NCBI GenBank assembly: GCA_037176705.1
Contig: CM073886.1
Location: forward strand, 22,677,501 to 22,741,500
Source of the DNA: Molossus alvarezi
Taxonomy: Eukaryota > Chordata > Mammalia > Chiroptera > Molossidae
Length of the DNA stretch: 64,000 nucleotides
Direction of reading: 5' to 3'
Shown: in pieces, positions 11,506 through 22,690 of the stretch
How the letters are laid out: each line of letters starts with the position of its first letter
Numbering within the stretch: the first letter of the stretch is position 1
Notes under the pieces: model-generated
What the model was told of the DNA's origin: nothing
What the model saw: the letters and a program-made list of their open reading frames with translations, nothing else
Databases searched by the model: none
Position numbers and translations under genes: made by a program

Positions 11506-12064
11506 TAAGAAATGAGAACATTGTTGACCATGATGGAAAAACATTCTGTTTCAGGCTTTAAGTATATGTATGAGAATTGAGGTTCTGCAAATTCCTTCCT
11601 GGATTTTGACGGCTCTTGCTAAAAAACAAACCTGTGATAATCTTACGTATAATGTGCGTGTGGGGGTGTACATGTGTGTTTATGTGTATGTACACAGGCA
11701 CATGTGTGTATGCAGTGGGAGGCATAGTAACTTGCTTTGTGGAAATCCGAATTCACTTATTTACAGTTACCCCTTTGGGCCTGGGGCCCTGGGCTCACGA
11801 GCGGTGCCGCTTCCCCATCTGGACCACCCTTCGCCAAGACCCAGTCCAGTCGTTCACTTCTCTTCCTGCTATGAAGAAAGTGTTTCTCTTGAAAACGAGT
11901 GACAGCCCTACCCCACTCCCCAAATGATAGAGTGACACCAAAGACAGGAACTCATTTGGGTGAGAACTTGGGGGTTAAAAGTGAGAGTTGACAAGGTTTA
12001 AGTCCTGATGGGTTTACTGCTGAACTGGGAACTAGTAGGCGGCCGAAGGGGCTCACTCTGCTTT

Positions 12065-12150
12065 GCTTCAGCAGCCATTTACTGAGGCCCTACTGTGCGC
12101 CCAGGTCGGGCAGGGCACTGGAAATAAAGATAAGGGGTCTCTGATCTCTT
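12065..12150 (-). repeat. L2 LINE 3' end
   Basis: CATTTACTGAGGCCCTACTG, TGCGCCCAGGTCGGGCAGGG and CACTGGAAATAAAGATAAGG match the reverse L2 terminus. Confidence 0.6.
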
Positions 12151-12989
12151 GTGTCTCTCTTTTCAACCTTCTCCTCCTGAAAAGAAAGAGGCTCATTTAC
12201 AGCTGGGTCCAGGATAGCAGATCCCTCCCACCTTGGATATACATTTTTTAAACTTCCATATTTGGTGAGTCTGTATCCTGCTTTTGTTGTTTGGTTCTGT
12301 ATGACTGTGAGACTATATTTAGCTCCAAAAAATGTAGGAGGTAGAGAACCAACTGCACATCAACAGCTTCTCTGCCCAGTGAGGGAGACAGTGGGATTTC
12401 CCCATCGGGGTCCAAGGTTGCAGCTTCTCCAACTCCTGCAAAACAATGACTCTTGGAGAACCTAGGCAAAGGCTTTGAGAAGTCCTGCCGACCCAAAGCC
12501 ACTGAGCAGGTGGGGGTAGTAGGAATGGCCCCTCATTGGCAGTTCATTGTTACCAGGCGCTATCTGAGGATTTACATGTAGGAGCCCCCATACCTGGCAC
12601 TTGGCCCCAGGTCCATTCAGCTCCAGCACCCCCGCTCTCATCCACCAAACCCCACCGCGTCCAAGTCCATCCTAGCAGAGCCCAGCTGTTTTGACCCTGA
12701 AGCCTGATTCTTCAGCATATGTAAGAACATCTCCAGTTTCCCCAGCACTGGTTTTGGTTGAAGGTGGGGCTAGGAACCCAGGAGAAACACACTGCCCTGA
12801 ACCCCAGTTTTCTCTCCTGACCTGGGAGCCCTCTCCTCCTGCCTGTGGAGCTTTTCTGTCAGCTGGAGGGGCCTGGCAGGCTGTCTTCAAGGACTTGTCC
12901 CAAAGTTTGTTTGACGGAGGGAGGAGGGGATGGCTCTGATCTGCTGTTTCATGGGTTCAGTCTGCCAGGGATGGAAGCCAGCCATGGGC
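12151..12989. other. No recognisable feature
   Basis: Unassigned intronic sequence. Confidence 0.45.
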
Positions 12990-13530
12990 TTGTTCACCTG
13001 GACAAAATGGTGGGAGCAGGGGTCACATCCAAGTTCAGCTCTTCCTGGCTGGTTTCTCTGTTCACCAGCAGATTCAACACCCAAGCCCCATGGGGCCACC
13101 AGGGCCTGTGCAGTCTGACCCTCAGCCCACTCGCCAGCCACATTGCTCATCTGGGACCCAGCCACACCACCTCTTTTAGTTCTCTGACCTGCTGTGCATG
13201 CTCCCTTCTGCTTCTGACCCTTGCACGGGCCAGTCCCTCTGCCTGGGACACTCTCTCCTGCCACCATGGTCCCTTTTGCTTGGCTAACTCCCTGACATCC
13301 TTCAAATCTCTCCAGATGGCTCACTTCCCAGCAAAACATTTTCTGACTGCCAGGTCTCTCTCTTTTCACAACATTGGCCACCGTTTGTAATTTTCTATTT
13401 TTGTGCTGTTATTTGATTCATGTGGGCACCAAGCTGCTTAGGGGCAGAAACCCTGACTCTTTCGCTCAGCGTTGAATCCTGGTGCTGACAGCGCAGTAGG
13501 TACACGGTGAAGATTGCCGGATGTGAATGA
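12990..13530 (+). repeat. L2 LINE 3' fragment
   Basis: L2 text: CCCTCTGCCTGGGACACTCT, GACATCCTTCAAATCTCTCC, AAACATTTTCTGACTGCCAG, GCTTAGGGGCAGAAACCCTG and a 3' end at GTAGGTACACGGTGAAGATT. An open frame of about 181 codons over this block is an L2 by-product. Confidence 0.75.
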
Positions 13531-14444
13531 ATGGAAATAAGAAAGTGGCTTAGGAACTGAGCCCATAAATGAGGACATTGGCCTTATTTTCAAAAACCAG
13601 ACCGCGATTCCAAGGTTCCCTGGGCTTACTTGTAAACCTCGCTGTTTTAAAAAAACTGACATTCGTCCTCACTTGGGGTTAGTCTCTCTTCTCACTGGGA
13701 AGTTGGAATGAGATCAAGACTGGATCTGAGGGCCCAGTGTTAGTCTTCTGAACTTGCCCGGCTGTGTTGAGTCATCGCCATGGTGGAGGGAGGCAGTCTG
13801 AAACTCGAAAGGTCAATCAATACGTCAAAATATGTAGTAAATCATACTGCCCCTACAGGGGCTCCTTCCAGTTCCTTGAAATGCCTCTCCCTGTGTAGCT
13901 CCCCTGAAGACACTACTTAGGAAGCAGCCGCCCAGGCACGGGTGGTGATTACCTCGAGGAAAATTAATACCGTGCCATCAATTCTGGAGGCAGAGAGGGC
14001 CCCCAGCCAGATGGCTGTGCATTGGCTGGAATAACTCACAGCCCTGGCCTGCAGATAAATCAGCGGGTCTTCCTCGGAGAGCCAGCAGTGCCTTTGTCAT
14101 GGGTGGGGGAAGGGAGCCAACCCCAGAGCTCCTCTTCCCCAGGGTCTGTCTTGGTCTGAGGGGTTGAAAGGCACCTCTCCAACACCTGTTCTCAGCCTAG
14201 GCCAAGCTCTGAACTGGTTCGTGGACCGGATGCGATGCTCACATCCTTGTCCCCAGTAGCATGATGGGAAGGGGCTTTCAGCCTGGCTGTCAGAACGAGA
14301 TGTGACAGACCCATTTTCACACTGCAAGCCTTAATTGGATGGTCAGAGGGCACATCTGTGGCTTATAAAAAACAAATGGCCCGACAATTTTCATGAAGGA
14401 GAGAAAACTCGCCTCAGACTGAGTCCCCAGGAACGGAAATGTTG
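13531..14444. other. Unassigned sequence with a possible conserved block
   Basis: No repeat seen. About 13960-14090 (GATTACCTCGAGGAAAATTA, GTGCATTGGCTGGAATAACT, GCAGATAAATCAGCGGGTC) looks less decayed than its surroundings. This is an impression only. Confidence 0.25.
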
Positions 14445-14665
14445 GAGGCAGCCAGCTGACTTGGGCCCTGTCCCGGCTCTGTCACTCACTGTGAGACCTC
14501 GGTTGCTCTCTTCATCTTTACAAGTCTCTGTTTCTCCATCTGAAAAATGAGGATAACGAGGCCCAACACAGTGTAAGGCTGTAGGGAGGATTTCATGAGA
14601 AAACGCATTTAAAACGATTTAACATGGTACCTGTGTGCTATAAGCACTCGCAGTCATTATGGCCC
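14445..14665 (+). repeat. MIR SINE, near full length
   Basis: CGGCTCTGTCACTCACTGTG, AGACCTCGGTTGCTCTCTTC, CATCTGAAAAATGAGGATAA and ATGGTACCTGTGTGCTATAA. Confidence 0.85.
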
Positions 14666-14760
14666 GCTGTGGTCTTGGGTGGCCAGACCCAAGAACAGCC
14701 TCGTGTTTGAGTCTTCAGTGGCTTCACCTCACTATCTGTTCCACCCTAGTCCAGAGTGTC

Positions 14761-14860
14761 TTTGTTTGTTTGTTTTGGTACGTGCCCCTAATGGGAACCA
14801 AACCCCGGACTCTCTGGTCCGCAGGCCGATACTCCAACCGCTGAGCCAAACCAGCCAGGG
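14761..14860 (-). mobile_element. Short Ves SINE: tRNA-like head only
   Basis: About 100 bp containing only the Ves head (reverse of CCCTGGCTGGTTTGGCTCAG through the B box to the GTACGTGCC region) joined to a CAAA-rich tail. The TSD CTAGTCCAGAGTGTC flanks it exactly (14746-14760 and 14861-14875), so it was inserted in this short form and not cut down later. Confidence 0.9.
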
Positions 14861-14875
14861 CTAGTCCAGAGTGTC

Positions 14876-15739
14876 ACAGGGGGCATTCTTCAGGTCAGGC
14901 CAGGTTCTCTGCAGGATCAGATGAGCCTCCACAACGGAACACAGTGGAGATTTATTTCTTGTTCATTCTGCTTGTCCCACATGGGTCAGCGGGATGCCCT
15001 GCTCCCCATGCCACTCAGGGACTAGTCCGATGGAGATGCCACCGTCCTGTAGCTGCACTGCCAGGCACACACCCACCTCCTCAGCGCGAAGGGCAGGGAA
15101 GAGGGAGATGTCTGGAAGGACATGCCCCTGCTCTTAAATGCTGCTGCTCAGAAGGGACACGCTTTTTCCTTACCGTCCCCACAGCCTCACCAAGCTGTTG
15201 GGAGGGGGGCATGGAGGACAGCATGGTTATTTGTCTCGGCCATGCTGGTAAATACTCATCCTCTGCCTGTCCCCTGGGAATCTCTTAGTTTAGTAGCTAG
15301 CATTTGGGGGATCAAGTGTACCCAAGCCCTCCTACACTGAACCAGGAAGAAATCTGAGGAACTAAGAATGAGGGAAGAGCAAAGACTGAAAGGGAAAGGA
15401 AAGAAAATGAATTAAGGCCTTGACTGATTTGAAGACAGTAGGCAAATTCTGGGATGGGCTGAGATGAGGCAGGCCCAGTTGGGCTGGGGCGTGTTGCTTT
15501 GCAAATGGTCATTTCTCTAAATCATCATTGTTGCTGGCTGACCGTCAGGCACCAGAGGAAGCTCCAGAATTGCCCTTGGTTACCCCAGTGCCCCAAACCA
15601 CTGCCAGAAAGAGAGGAACTGAGAGAGTGGTAATGCATCACAGCCATCTTGGTTGGCTGCCCTTCAGGGTTTCAGAGCTGCTTTGGACTGAGAGCTAGTA
15701 ACACAGATAGCACAGCTCAAGCCTGCGTGGCAGAGGAGG
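14876..15739. other. No recognisable feature
   Basis: No gene or named repeat. Confidence 0.45.
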
Positions 15740-15995
15740 CTGGGAAGTGTGGTGGGTATGAGCGTGAGCTTTGGGGGCTGGCTGGTTGGGGCCCAGTCCC
15801 CACTCTGCCACTTGTTGGCTGTGTGCCGTGAGAAGCGACCTCACCACTCAGGTCCCGTCTCCTTCTTGGTGAAGTAGGGAGAATAATAAATAATGGCTAT
15901 TCAACGGGATGTCACAGGATGAAATAAGATAATTTATATACAGCACAGAGCCACTGTTGAAAGTGCACGGTTACTGCCATTGTTGTCATTATGCC
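15740..15995 (+). repeat. MIR SINE
   Basis: CCACTCTGCCACTTGTTGGC, TGTGTGCCGTGAGAAGCGAC, GAAGTAGGGAGAATAATAAA, TCACAGGATGAAATAAGATA and CAGCACAGAGCCACTGTTGA. Confidence 0.85.
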
Positions 15996-17639
15996 TGTTC
16001 TTGATGAAGATTTCTTATTTCTGGGGTGTGCACACAATCACCAAAACCAAGGATAAGGCTTCAGTGGGGATTTCTGGACTCACATCCCAGTCTGACGGGA
16101 GGATCCAGGGATGTGATGGTTAGCGTGGGCTGGGCCAGTTCCACTCCTTTCTCTGCTCTGAGCAGGATACCAAACCTCATCTGTGGAATGGAGAGCAGAA
16201 CTGATTCCCTCCTGGGGGCTTTTTATGAGGATCTCGTGAGACACTCCATGTTGTTTTCACAGTGCTTTGCTGTTCTGAGTACCTGGATAGTACCTCAGGA
16301 TAACTAAGTTAAAGTTATAGCCGAGATGTGTCATTTCAGATGATGGCAGGAGTTCAGTGGCAGGAGTCGAGTCACTTTAGACCACTGCCCAAAAGGGACA
16401 GGCAAGACTGCCTGAGTGCCTGGACGCAGCCCCAGCTCTTGCCTTTCTGAAGTTCAGTGTCATTTTTAAAATCAGTGCTACCCTAGCTCTTCCATTCAAT
16501 TCATTCCACGTCTGCTCAGCAGAGGCAGTTCTGTGGCTGGTTCCAGTACTTGCCATGCAGAGGTATTGGAGTACCACCTTGGGGATGTAGCCATGTCAAA
16601 GAGCCAACTGTGCTATCGTTATTTAATGGTTTGTTCTTATAATCTATTCACAAGTTCTACTCAGTCAGGGCCAGGTGGGGTGGGTTAAGCTAGCTCAAAT
16701 CTATACCCGTGAATCTTGGGATCCGTGAGCTAAGTATATATTTTTCTCACTCATGTGAAGATAAATATAGAATGACTAAAATAAAGGTAACCGTTCACAC
16801 ACATACTATCTAAAACCATCTCACATCCCCTGTGGTCTACACGTAAGTGTCCTTGTCAGTCACCTCTGGGCCCTCTCTGCCCTCAGAACCCCCTGGTCCT
16901 CAGGGCTTCCAGGAAGAAGCAGTCCCTCTCTAGGAGTTGGGCTGTGATTTTCATTCTTCAGCAGTGAGCTGTGAGGCAGTTTGTAAAACCACATTTAATA
17001 TTTGCCATTATCGTTTTAATTTACAAAATTAACCTAAACTACTTCTTGTTATTTTATGGCCACCTATAGATATTTAATGTGGACAGACTTTTGCCTGATT
17101 GAGCATCACTTTAAAAGGCAGGGTTTGAATAATACTAGTAGAATTCAACCCCAGATTCTTTTGGGCCCAGGCAAAAAAGTTCTATTTCTATCTCATCAAC
17201 ATTTCTTCCAGGGAGGCAGGGAACCCATACAAACCAATTATGTATCATAATCACTAGGGATAGGTATTTAAAATGCTGATTTTTTGCCCCACTGCTGTGG
17301 GGTGGGGGGACTCACCCAGATCACCAGCCACATGAGGGTACTGCTTTTATGTGAGGTGTCTGGGAGGGAAGGCCCAGCAGATTTGAGGCAGGAGAGATCC
17401 AAGATGCTGGCCAGAGCTCCTGCATGTGCACAGCTGCCCTGGAAGCCACTGTCACATCAGACACTTCTGAGCATGAGCCACAAAAGGCCAGTCCCGGGGC
17501 CTTTTGAGCGCTGCAGTCCAGTGACTTCAGGGTTCTTGTCGCCTTAGACCCTATTAGAGCTTTCTATTACCTGGGTGTTCATCCCCAAAGGGGCCCCTGC
17601 CCCAAGACCCCTTCATCCCTCAGTGGCATACATGGGCCC
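15996..17639. other. Mostly unassigned; possible MER5 remnant near 17250-17300
   Basis: ATAATCACTAGGGATAGGTA then TTTAAAATGCTGATTTTTTG resembles a piece of MER5. The rest shows no named family. Confidence 0.35.
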
Positions 17640-17850
17640 TACTCTGCACCAGGTGCTCCATGGAGTATGCTCTGTATCAGATGAAAGGAATCTAGAGGAA
17701 TCTTTCTGCATTTCTGAATCAGGTAACATCTTCATTTTATATCTTTGAGGACTGAGGCTCCTAGAGATCATGTGATCAGCCCAATGGTACATAGCTAGGA
17801 CCTGGCAGAACCAGCCTCAGAGCCCCGGCTGCATGGCCCCCAAGGCCCCT
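17640..17850 (-). repeat. MIR SINE
   Basis: TCTTCATTTTATATCTTTGA, GGACTGAGGCTCCTAGAGAT and GTGATCAGCCCAATGGTACA match a diverged reverse MIR. Confidence 0.65.
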
Positions 17851-17937
17851 TGCTCTTCGTGGCCTCGGCCCTCAGCTTCACACAGGTGGAGGCAGACTGC
17901 TGTTAACTAAAAAGGTGACATGTTTCCCGTTCAGGTA

Positions 17938-18104
17938 CAGTCGTCCCTTGCCACTTCAAAAACTACAGTAGAGTGAAGCCAAGAAGGTGGAAGCGCGAAG
18001 TGGCGAGGGATGACTGTATATAAATAAAGAATCCTACTTCTTGGAAATTCATTTATCGCAATAGAGTCTGGACCTGATTAACCGCGATAAATGAGGGCCA
18101 ACTG
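17938..18104. mobile_element. Small TA-flanked pogo/Tigger-like DNA element with nested palindromes
   Basis: The ends are CAGTCGTCCCTT and (reverse) CAGTTGGCCCTC, with TA dinucleotides at 17936-17937 and 18105-18106. Inside, 17938-18016 is itself TA-flanked with 20-bp inverted ends (18/20 matches; CAGTCGTCCCTTGCCACTTC). A second hairpin uses CATTTATCGC and GCGATAAATG. No transposase frame. Confidence 0.75.
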
Positions 18105-18106
18105 TA

Positions 18107-18744
18107 CTGATGTTCATGAGTTATTCTCCATGTACCGCTTTCACCTGGGAGTAGGTGGAGCTTTGGGGAGGAAGAGGATGGACCTCTGGGTGTTCTCACA
18201 CCCAAGAGAGCTGCTGGAGAAGGCCCACAGTGACACCCGGCTGGAGGCTGAGGAAGCTCAGTGCTCTTGGCATTTCCGCCCTCCGAGGCACAGCCTGTCC
18301 AGAGGGTGCCCGACCCCCACCAGAGGCTGGGACTGATGGGCTGCAGAAGTCCGTGCTCTGCAAACCTGTTCTTTCCAAAGGGCTTGGAAATTATGCAGAA
18401 CCAAAACCCTGGCATTGGTTGGAAAATTGAACCCTACTTAATTCTATCTCTGCCCCTCACACTTCCATCCTGGTCCCAGTCAGTTTGGGATCCTGCCATA
18501 GAGTCACTAATTTCATGTTTTCTTTTTGCTGTTTAAAGGTCACCAAGTAACATAGAAACACATCCACATTTTAAAAGCTCAGACAATTCAGTGTGTAAAA
18601 AGGGAGAATATACCCTTCAACCCTCCCCCTCCCACCCATCCTACCACCTCCCTCCATGCCTACCAGCCACTCCAGCAGAAACGCCCAGCTCGGTCTGGGT
18701 GTGTCTCTTGCCAGACTGTTCTCTGCACGTGCACACATCTAAGT
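18107..18744. other. No recognisable feature
   Basis: Intronic sequence without an assignable family. Confidence 0.45.
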
Positions 18745-18845
18745 TTGTACTCACAGACAAGGACTTTATCTTGCTCACCATGTCACCCCTGGCACCGGGC
18801 CTGGCACTTAGTAGGTATGTGATAAGTATTTATTGACTGCATGAC
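18745..18845 (+). repeat. L2 LINE 3' end
   Basis: CTCACCATGTCACCCCTGGC, GCCTGGCACTTAGTAGGTAT and AAGTATTTATTGACTGCATG. Confidence 0.7.
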
Positions 18846-19020
18846 TATTCGTGTTATTTTTACACAAACGGGACCACATCCGTTTTGGTCTACAACTTGG
18901 CTTTTTCAATTAAATGGAAGTGCCCCAAGTGCCGTCCTTACATAGCCAGCCCCATCAATGGGCACTGGACAGCTTCCAGTGGTTCACTCTTCCAAAGAAC
19001 CCAGGAAAGCTGGACCTCAT
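18846..19020. repeat. Old L1-derived remnant
   Basis: ACAAACGGGACCACATCCGT and ACAACTTGGCTTTTTCAATT resemble widespread old L1 text. Orientation uncertain. Confidence 0.45.
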
Positions 19021-19083
19021 GAGCAGCTCTGGTGGGAGGGAGGCCTACCTGGGAAATCACTGGATTAGAATTAGGTGTCTTGA

Positions 19084-19332
19084 GCTCTGGCCAGTTTGGC
19101 TCAGCGACTGGAGCATCGGCCTGTGGATCAAGGAGTGCTGGGTTCAATTCCTGCCAAGGTCACGTACCTCGGTTGCAGTTTGTCCCCAGCCCAGGTTGGG
19201 GTTGTGTGGAAGGCAGCCATTCGATGTCTCTCTCTCTCTCTTATGTCAGTGTTTCTCTCTCTCTCTCTCCCTCCCTCCCACTCTGTCTGAAGATAAATGG
19301 AAAAATATCCTCGGGTGAGGATTAAAAAAAAA
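19084..19332 (+). mobile_element. Ves SINE, subfamily A, full length
   Basis: CTCTGGCCAGTTTGGCTCAG head, GGTTCAATTCC B box, GGTTGCAGTTTGTCCCCAGC body and A tail. The 17-bp TSD AGAATTAGGTGTCTTGA / AGAATTGGGTGTCTTGA differs at one base. Confidence 0.93.
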
Positions 19333-19349
19333 AGAATTGGGTGTCTTGA

Positions 19350-20539
19350 TACGTAGGACAGCTGTTATCAAATTGTCCTTTACAAAAGCAGCTAGACCCA
19401 TCAGGCCTCCTGCTGGAAGTGTAGGGAGGAATATCTATTTCCTTACCCCTCACCCTGTTGGCCTTTTTAATTTGTGCCAGTGTGATGGGCACAAGCACCT
19501 CTGTCTACTAAGTGTCGTCAGCCTGGTGACGTAGTCAAAGGGGCTGCGGGAATTTGGCCTCCCAGACCCCAGATGGCCAGGGTGAGGGACCCAACTTAGG
19601 GAACAGTGTTGGTGGGATCAGCAGGGCAGCTTGCTAAGAGGCATCAGAATCTGCTTGCAGCTTGGGTCTGGCACCCCAAGGCACCATCCAAACCAGTCAA
19701 CCCTGTGTCCTGCCTGTTTTTCCCATCCTAGTCTTTGCTCATCAGGAAAGACTTCCTGCAGTTGGAATTCTGCCTCCAGGCGTGTTTAGAGGACACACAG
19801 CTGTGTTCTTTCAAACCTCCACCATCCTTTACTCTCAGGATATCTGCTTAGACATTCCTAACCCGCTGCTTGGCAGTTGCTTATTTTAAAATAGTACCAG
19901 AAATATGCTTGCTTAGTTATTTGGTTCTCTGCCAAATCTCCATCATGTGAAATAGTACATCCCCTGTGTGGTTCTTCAGAAGAACCACAGGAGGGGGACC
20001 TGCCTCATATGACTAATCATCAGGTGACTCTTAGGGGCTGGTCAGAAAAGAGACCATGGGGGGCCCGAGCTGGAAATCTTACATAACAGATGTCCTCAGG
20101 GAGCTGAGTGGGATGGCGGTGGGCATCAGAAATAGTACCGTGGAGCCTCTGTGTCTCTGCAGTGGACCATTTTATTACTATATCCTTCCAGTAACACCCC
20201 TAACCCCCGCCCATCCTGCCCCACCACCATGGAATCGCAGTCCTGTGTCTTAGGAGGCACCCCCGGATTTTGCTTTTAAAGCTCCCAACCCCGTTTCTTA
20301 GTAAAGGTCTGAGGTAAGCAGTTTTTCCTCCTATGTTATATCTACCCCAACTCACACCATAGACTGCTTCTATTAAAAGAAACAGGAGATTGACAACTGG
20401 TGTAGAGAAAGATACCACTTATTCCAAAGGGTGAAGGGGAAGTTGTGTGTGGCTTTCAGTAAAAGCTCACTGGCCTTCTCAGTGCGAGCCATTCGAAGAA
20501 GGTCCGCTCTGTGGGGGTACTGACTCCAGGGTCTGAGAG
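19350..20539. other. Unassigned sequence with one perfect short palindrome
   Basis: No repeat family assigned. 19967-19989 is a perfect inverted repeat (11-bp arms TGTGGTTCTTC, 1-base centre). Confidence 0.4.
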
Positions 20540-20670
20540 AGCAGGGCCAGGAGGCAAGAGCTCAGCTTTGGAGGCTGGGATTCTGGCACAGCCACTGGGG
20601 GCTGGCAGAGCTGTGTGACCCAGGCAGCTCCTGCACCCCAGGGGCTCAGGGCCTCCCACCCACCTCTGCA
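20540..20670 (+). repeat. MIR SINE
   Basis: TTGGAGGCTGGGATTCTGGC and GCAGAGCTGTGTGACCCAGG match the MIR core. Confidence 0.6.
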
Positions 20671-20744
20671 CGCTGCCATTAGGTTCAGGCACAGTTTAGG
20701 GATGGGTCCTTGCCCAGTGCAGTGGCCAGAAGAGGTAGAGGACA

Positions 20745-20895
20745 GGATAAGCAGTGTACATCAGACCACCGGCCCTAAGCCAGCTCTGCTGCCCACCAGC
20801 TGGGTGGCTTTGGCCTGAGGTTTCCTTTATCTGGAAAATAAGGAGCATTGTCGGGAAGGTCCTGAGCACTGTGCCTGAAACACAGCAGACTTCTA
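20745..20895 (+). repeat. MIR SINE
   Basis: CTGGGTGGCTTTGGCCTGAG, TTTCCTTTATCTGGAAAATA and CTGAGCACTGTGCCTGAAAC. Confidence 0.65.
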
Positions 20896-21364
20896 GGACG
20901 TGTGAACCAGAGTTTCATGACTGAGGCTGCAAAGTGACCTGCTAGGCCTCTGATAATAGTGACAGCCCATCCAGAGCTTGAGCTCTCCCTTCTAAAGCAC
21001 CCACTTTTCTCAGCAGGAAAGGCATGCCCATGTACCTAGTCTTGAGCAGGGGTGCTCTGACCCCCTGGGGGCAATTCTGAGTGATATCACCCAACTGCCA
21101 TGGTTTGGCTTGGTCAGAAGGCTTCTTTGCCAGCCGGCCCAGTGGCTGTAGGGTCTGCTTGGGGGCAATGTGCAGGAGCCCTTCAGACTCCATTGGAAAT
21201 AAGCCCTTAAAACACACTTAATTCATTCCCCGGCTTGCAGATATTTCCAGCATTTCTTTGAAAGTTGATTTGCAAAAACAAATTTGAACATAACTGATTT
21301 TAGTTCTTAGCTTCAAAATTTTGGGCATTGTTTCTTTGTTCTTCCTTTCTTTTGTTCTGGGCAC

Positions 21365-21590
21365 AGTGGTAACAGAAGAGGCTCTGTAGTCAGAAACCAT
21401 CAGGATTTGAGCACCAGATCAGTTGTCAGTTCACTGTGTGATCTTGGGCAAGTTCCTAAAACTCTGTGGGCCTCAATTTCCTTATCTTTAAAACTGGGTT
21501 GTTGTAAGAATTAAATTACTTGTTATACCAGAAAGTGCCCGTCCACTGCCTGGCCCAAATATAACGCTCAGTTTATATCAGCTGGCACTG
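21365..21590 (+). repeat. MIR SINE
   Basis: TCACTGTGTGATCTTGGGCA, AGTTCCTAAAACTCTGTGGG, CCTCAATTTCCTTATCTTTA and CACTGCCTGGCCCAAATATA. One of the clearest MIRs here. Confidence 0.88.
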
Positions 21591-22204
21591 TCATCCTCAT
21601 TGTCTTGACCATTCCAGTCTGGTGGGATACAGGCCAGGAAGTAGTACCTCCACTCCCAGAGAGTGTTGAGGTCTCCACGGAGCCACCTTCACGTGAACCA
21701 TCCCTCGGGATCCATCCCAGGAATCATCCTCTTCTGAACTCCTCACCCTACCCCTTGAAGCTTTGGGAGCATTACATGGAGGACACCTTCATCTTAAGTG
21801 AGTTCAGCTAGACCTGCTCAGCAAAGCAGAGAGAGAGATCAGTCCAACTTAGTGACCAGTAGAGTGGTCCATCCCTGCCACCCTCACGGAGAGCCTGGGC
21901 CCTGGAGCCAGGGCATCTGGAGAAGGAAGCCATTTTTCCTCAGCCAGAATTCCCGTGGCCATTCTTACCCCAGCAAGCAGGAGTCCAGGACTCAAAAGTG
22001 TATATTTCGAGTGCAACATGGCCTCCTAAAGACCAGCCGACACATTCTGTGGTGCTCAGCCAAAGGAATGGCCGACCTGCAGTGCCGAGGGCCATGGGCC
22101 ACATCCTAGTGGACACTCAAGGGGTTTTGCCAGGACTTGGTTGTCTTTTTTCCCCTCTGCTCCCTTGGTGGAAGGAGGACAGTGATGGGTTAGCTTTCTC
22201 TCTG
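21591..22204. other. No recognisable feature
   Basis: No named family or gene. Confidence 0.45.
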
Positions 22205-22258
22205 TATCCATGCTGCCTGGCACTGAGTAGCCACCAAATAAATATCTCTTGAGGCAGA
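22205..22258 (+). repeat. L2 LINE 3' end
   Basis: CTGCCTGGCACTGAGTAGCC then ACCAAATAAATATCTCTTGA. Confidence 0.6.
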
Positions 22259-22284
22259 AGGAACTTTTTTTTAAGCAAACATCA

Positions 22285-22690
22285 GCCAGGCATCCAGGGG
22301 TAGGCGGAAGCACGCCAGGCAGAGGGCACAGCACAGGTGGAGAAGGGCAGGGCATGAGTACAGGGTGGGAGAGCAGAGGGCACGGAGGACATGGCATTGT
22401 TGAGATGGGGATCCTCAGCAGAAAGGAAATGCTGTGCCTTGAGCAAAGGTATGATGCACTAGGATGGGTGCTCTGGAAAGGTCACTACCACAGTCAGTCA
22501 TGGGTGACAGCGAGGGGGCAAGGCTGGAGGCAGGTGACTGCTGAAAGATGCCTCTCATTGGACCTTGAGCAAGTGGATGATGACGTGAACCAAGGTGGCT
22601 CACAGGGGTAAGGCGGCAGGTCTGATGGGTGGAGGTTGGGAGGAAAGGTCCATTGGCTTTGTGACCTGTTAGAGAGGAAGTGGTTGGGGG
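22285..22690 (-). repeat. L2 LINE fragment
   Basis: GCACGCCAGGCAGAGGGCAC, AGCACAGGTGGAGAAGGGCA and GGCAAGGCTGGAGGCAGGTG follow the reverse L2 consensus. Confidence 0.6.

Noticed and set aside
12845..13390. 181-codon open frame
   Set aside because: It covers an L2 fragment and flanking intron; no L2 protein domain is preserved in it.
18053..18430. Overlapping open frames on both strands as a small gene
   Set aside because: They begin within the small DNA element, have no domain, and conflict with each other.
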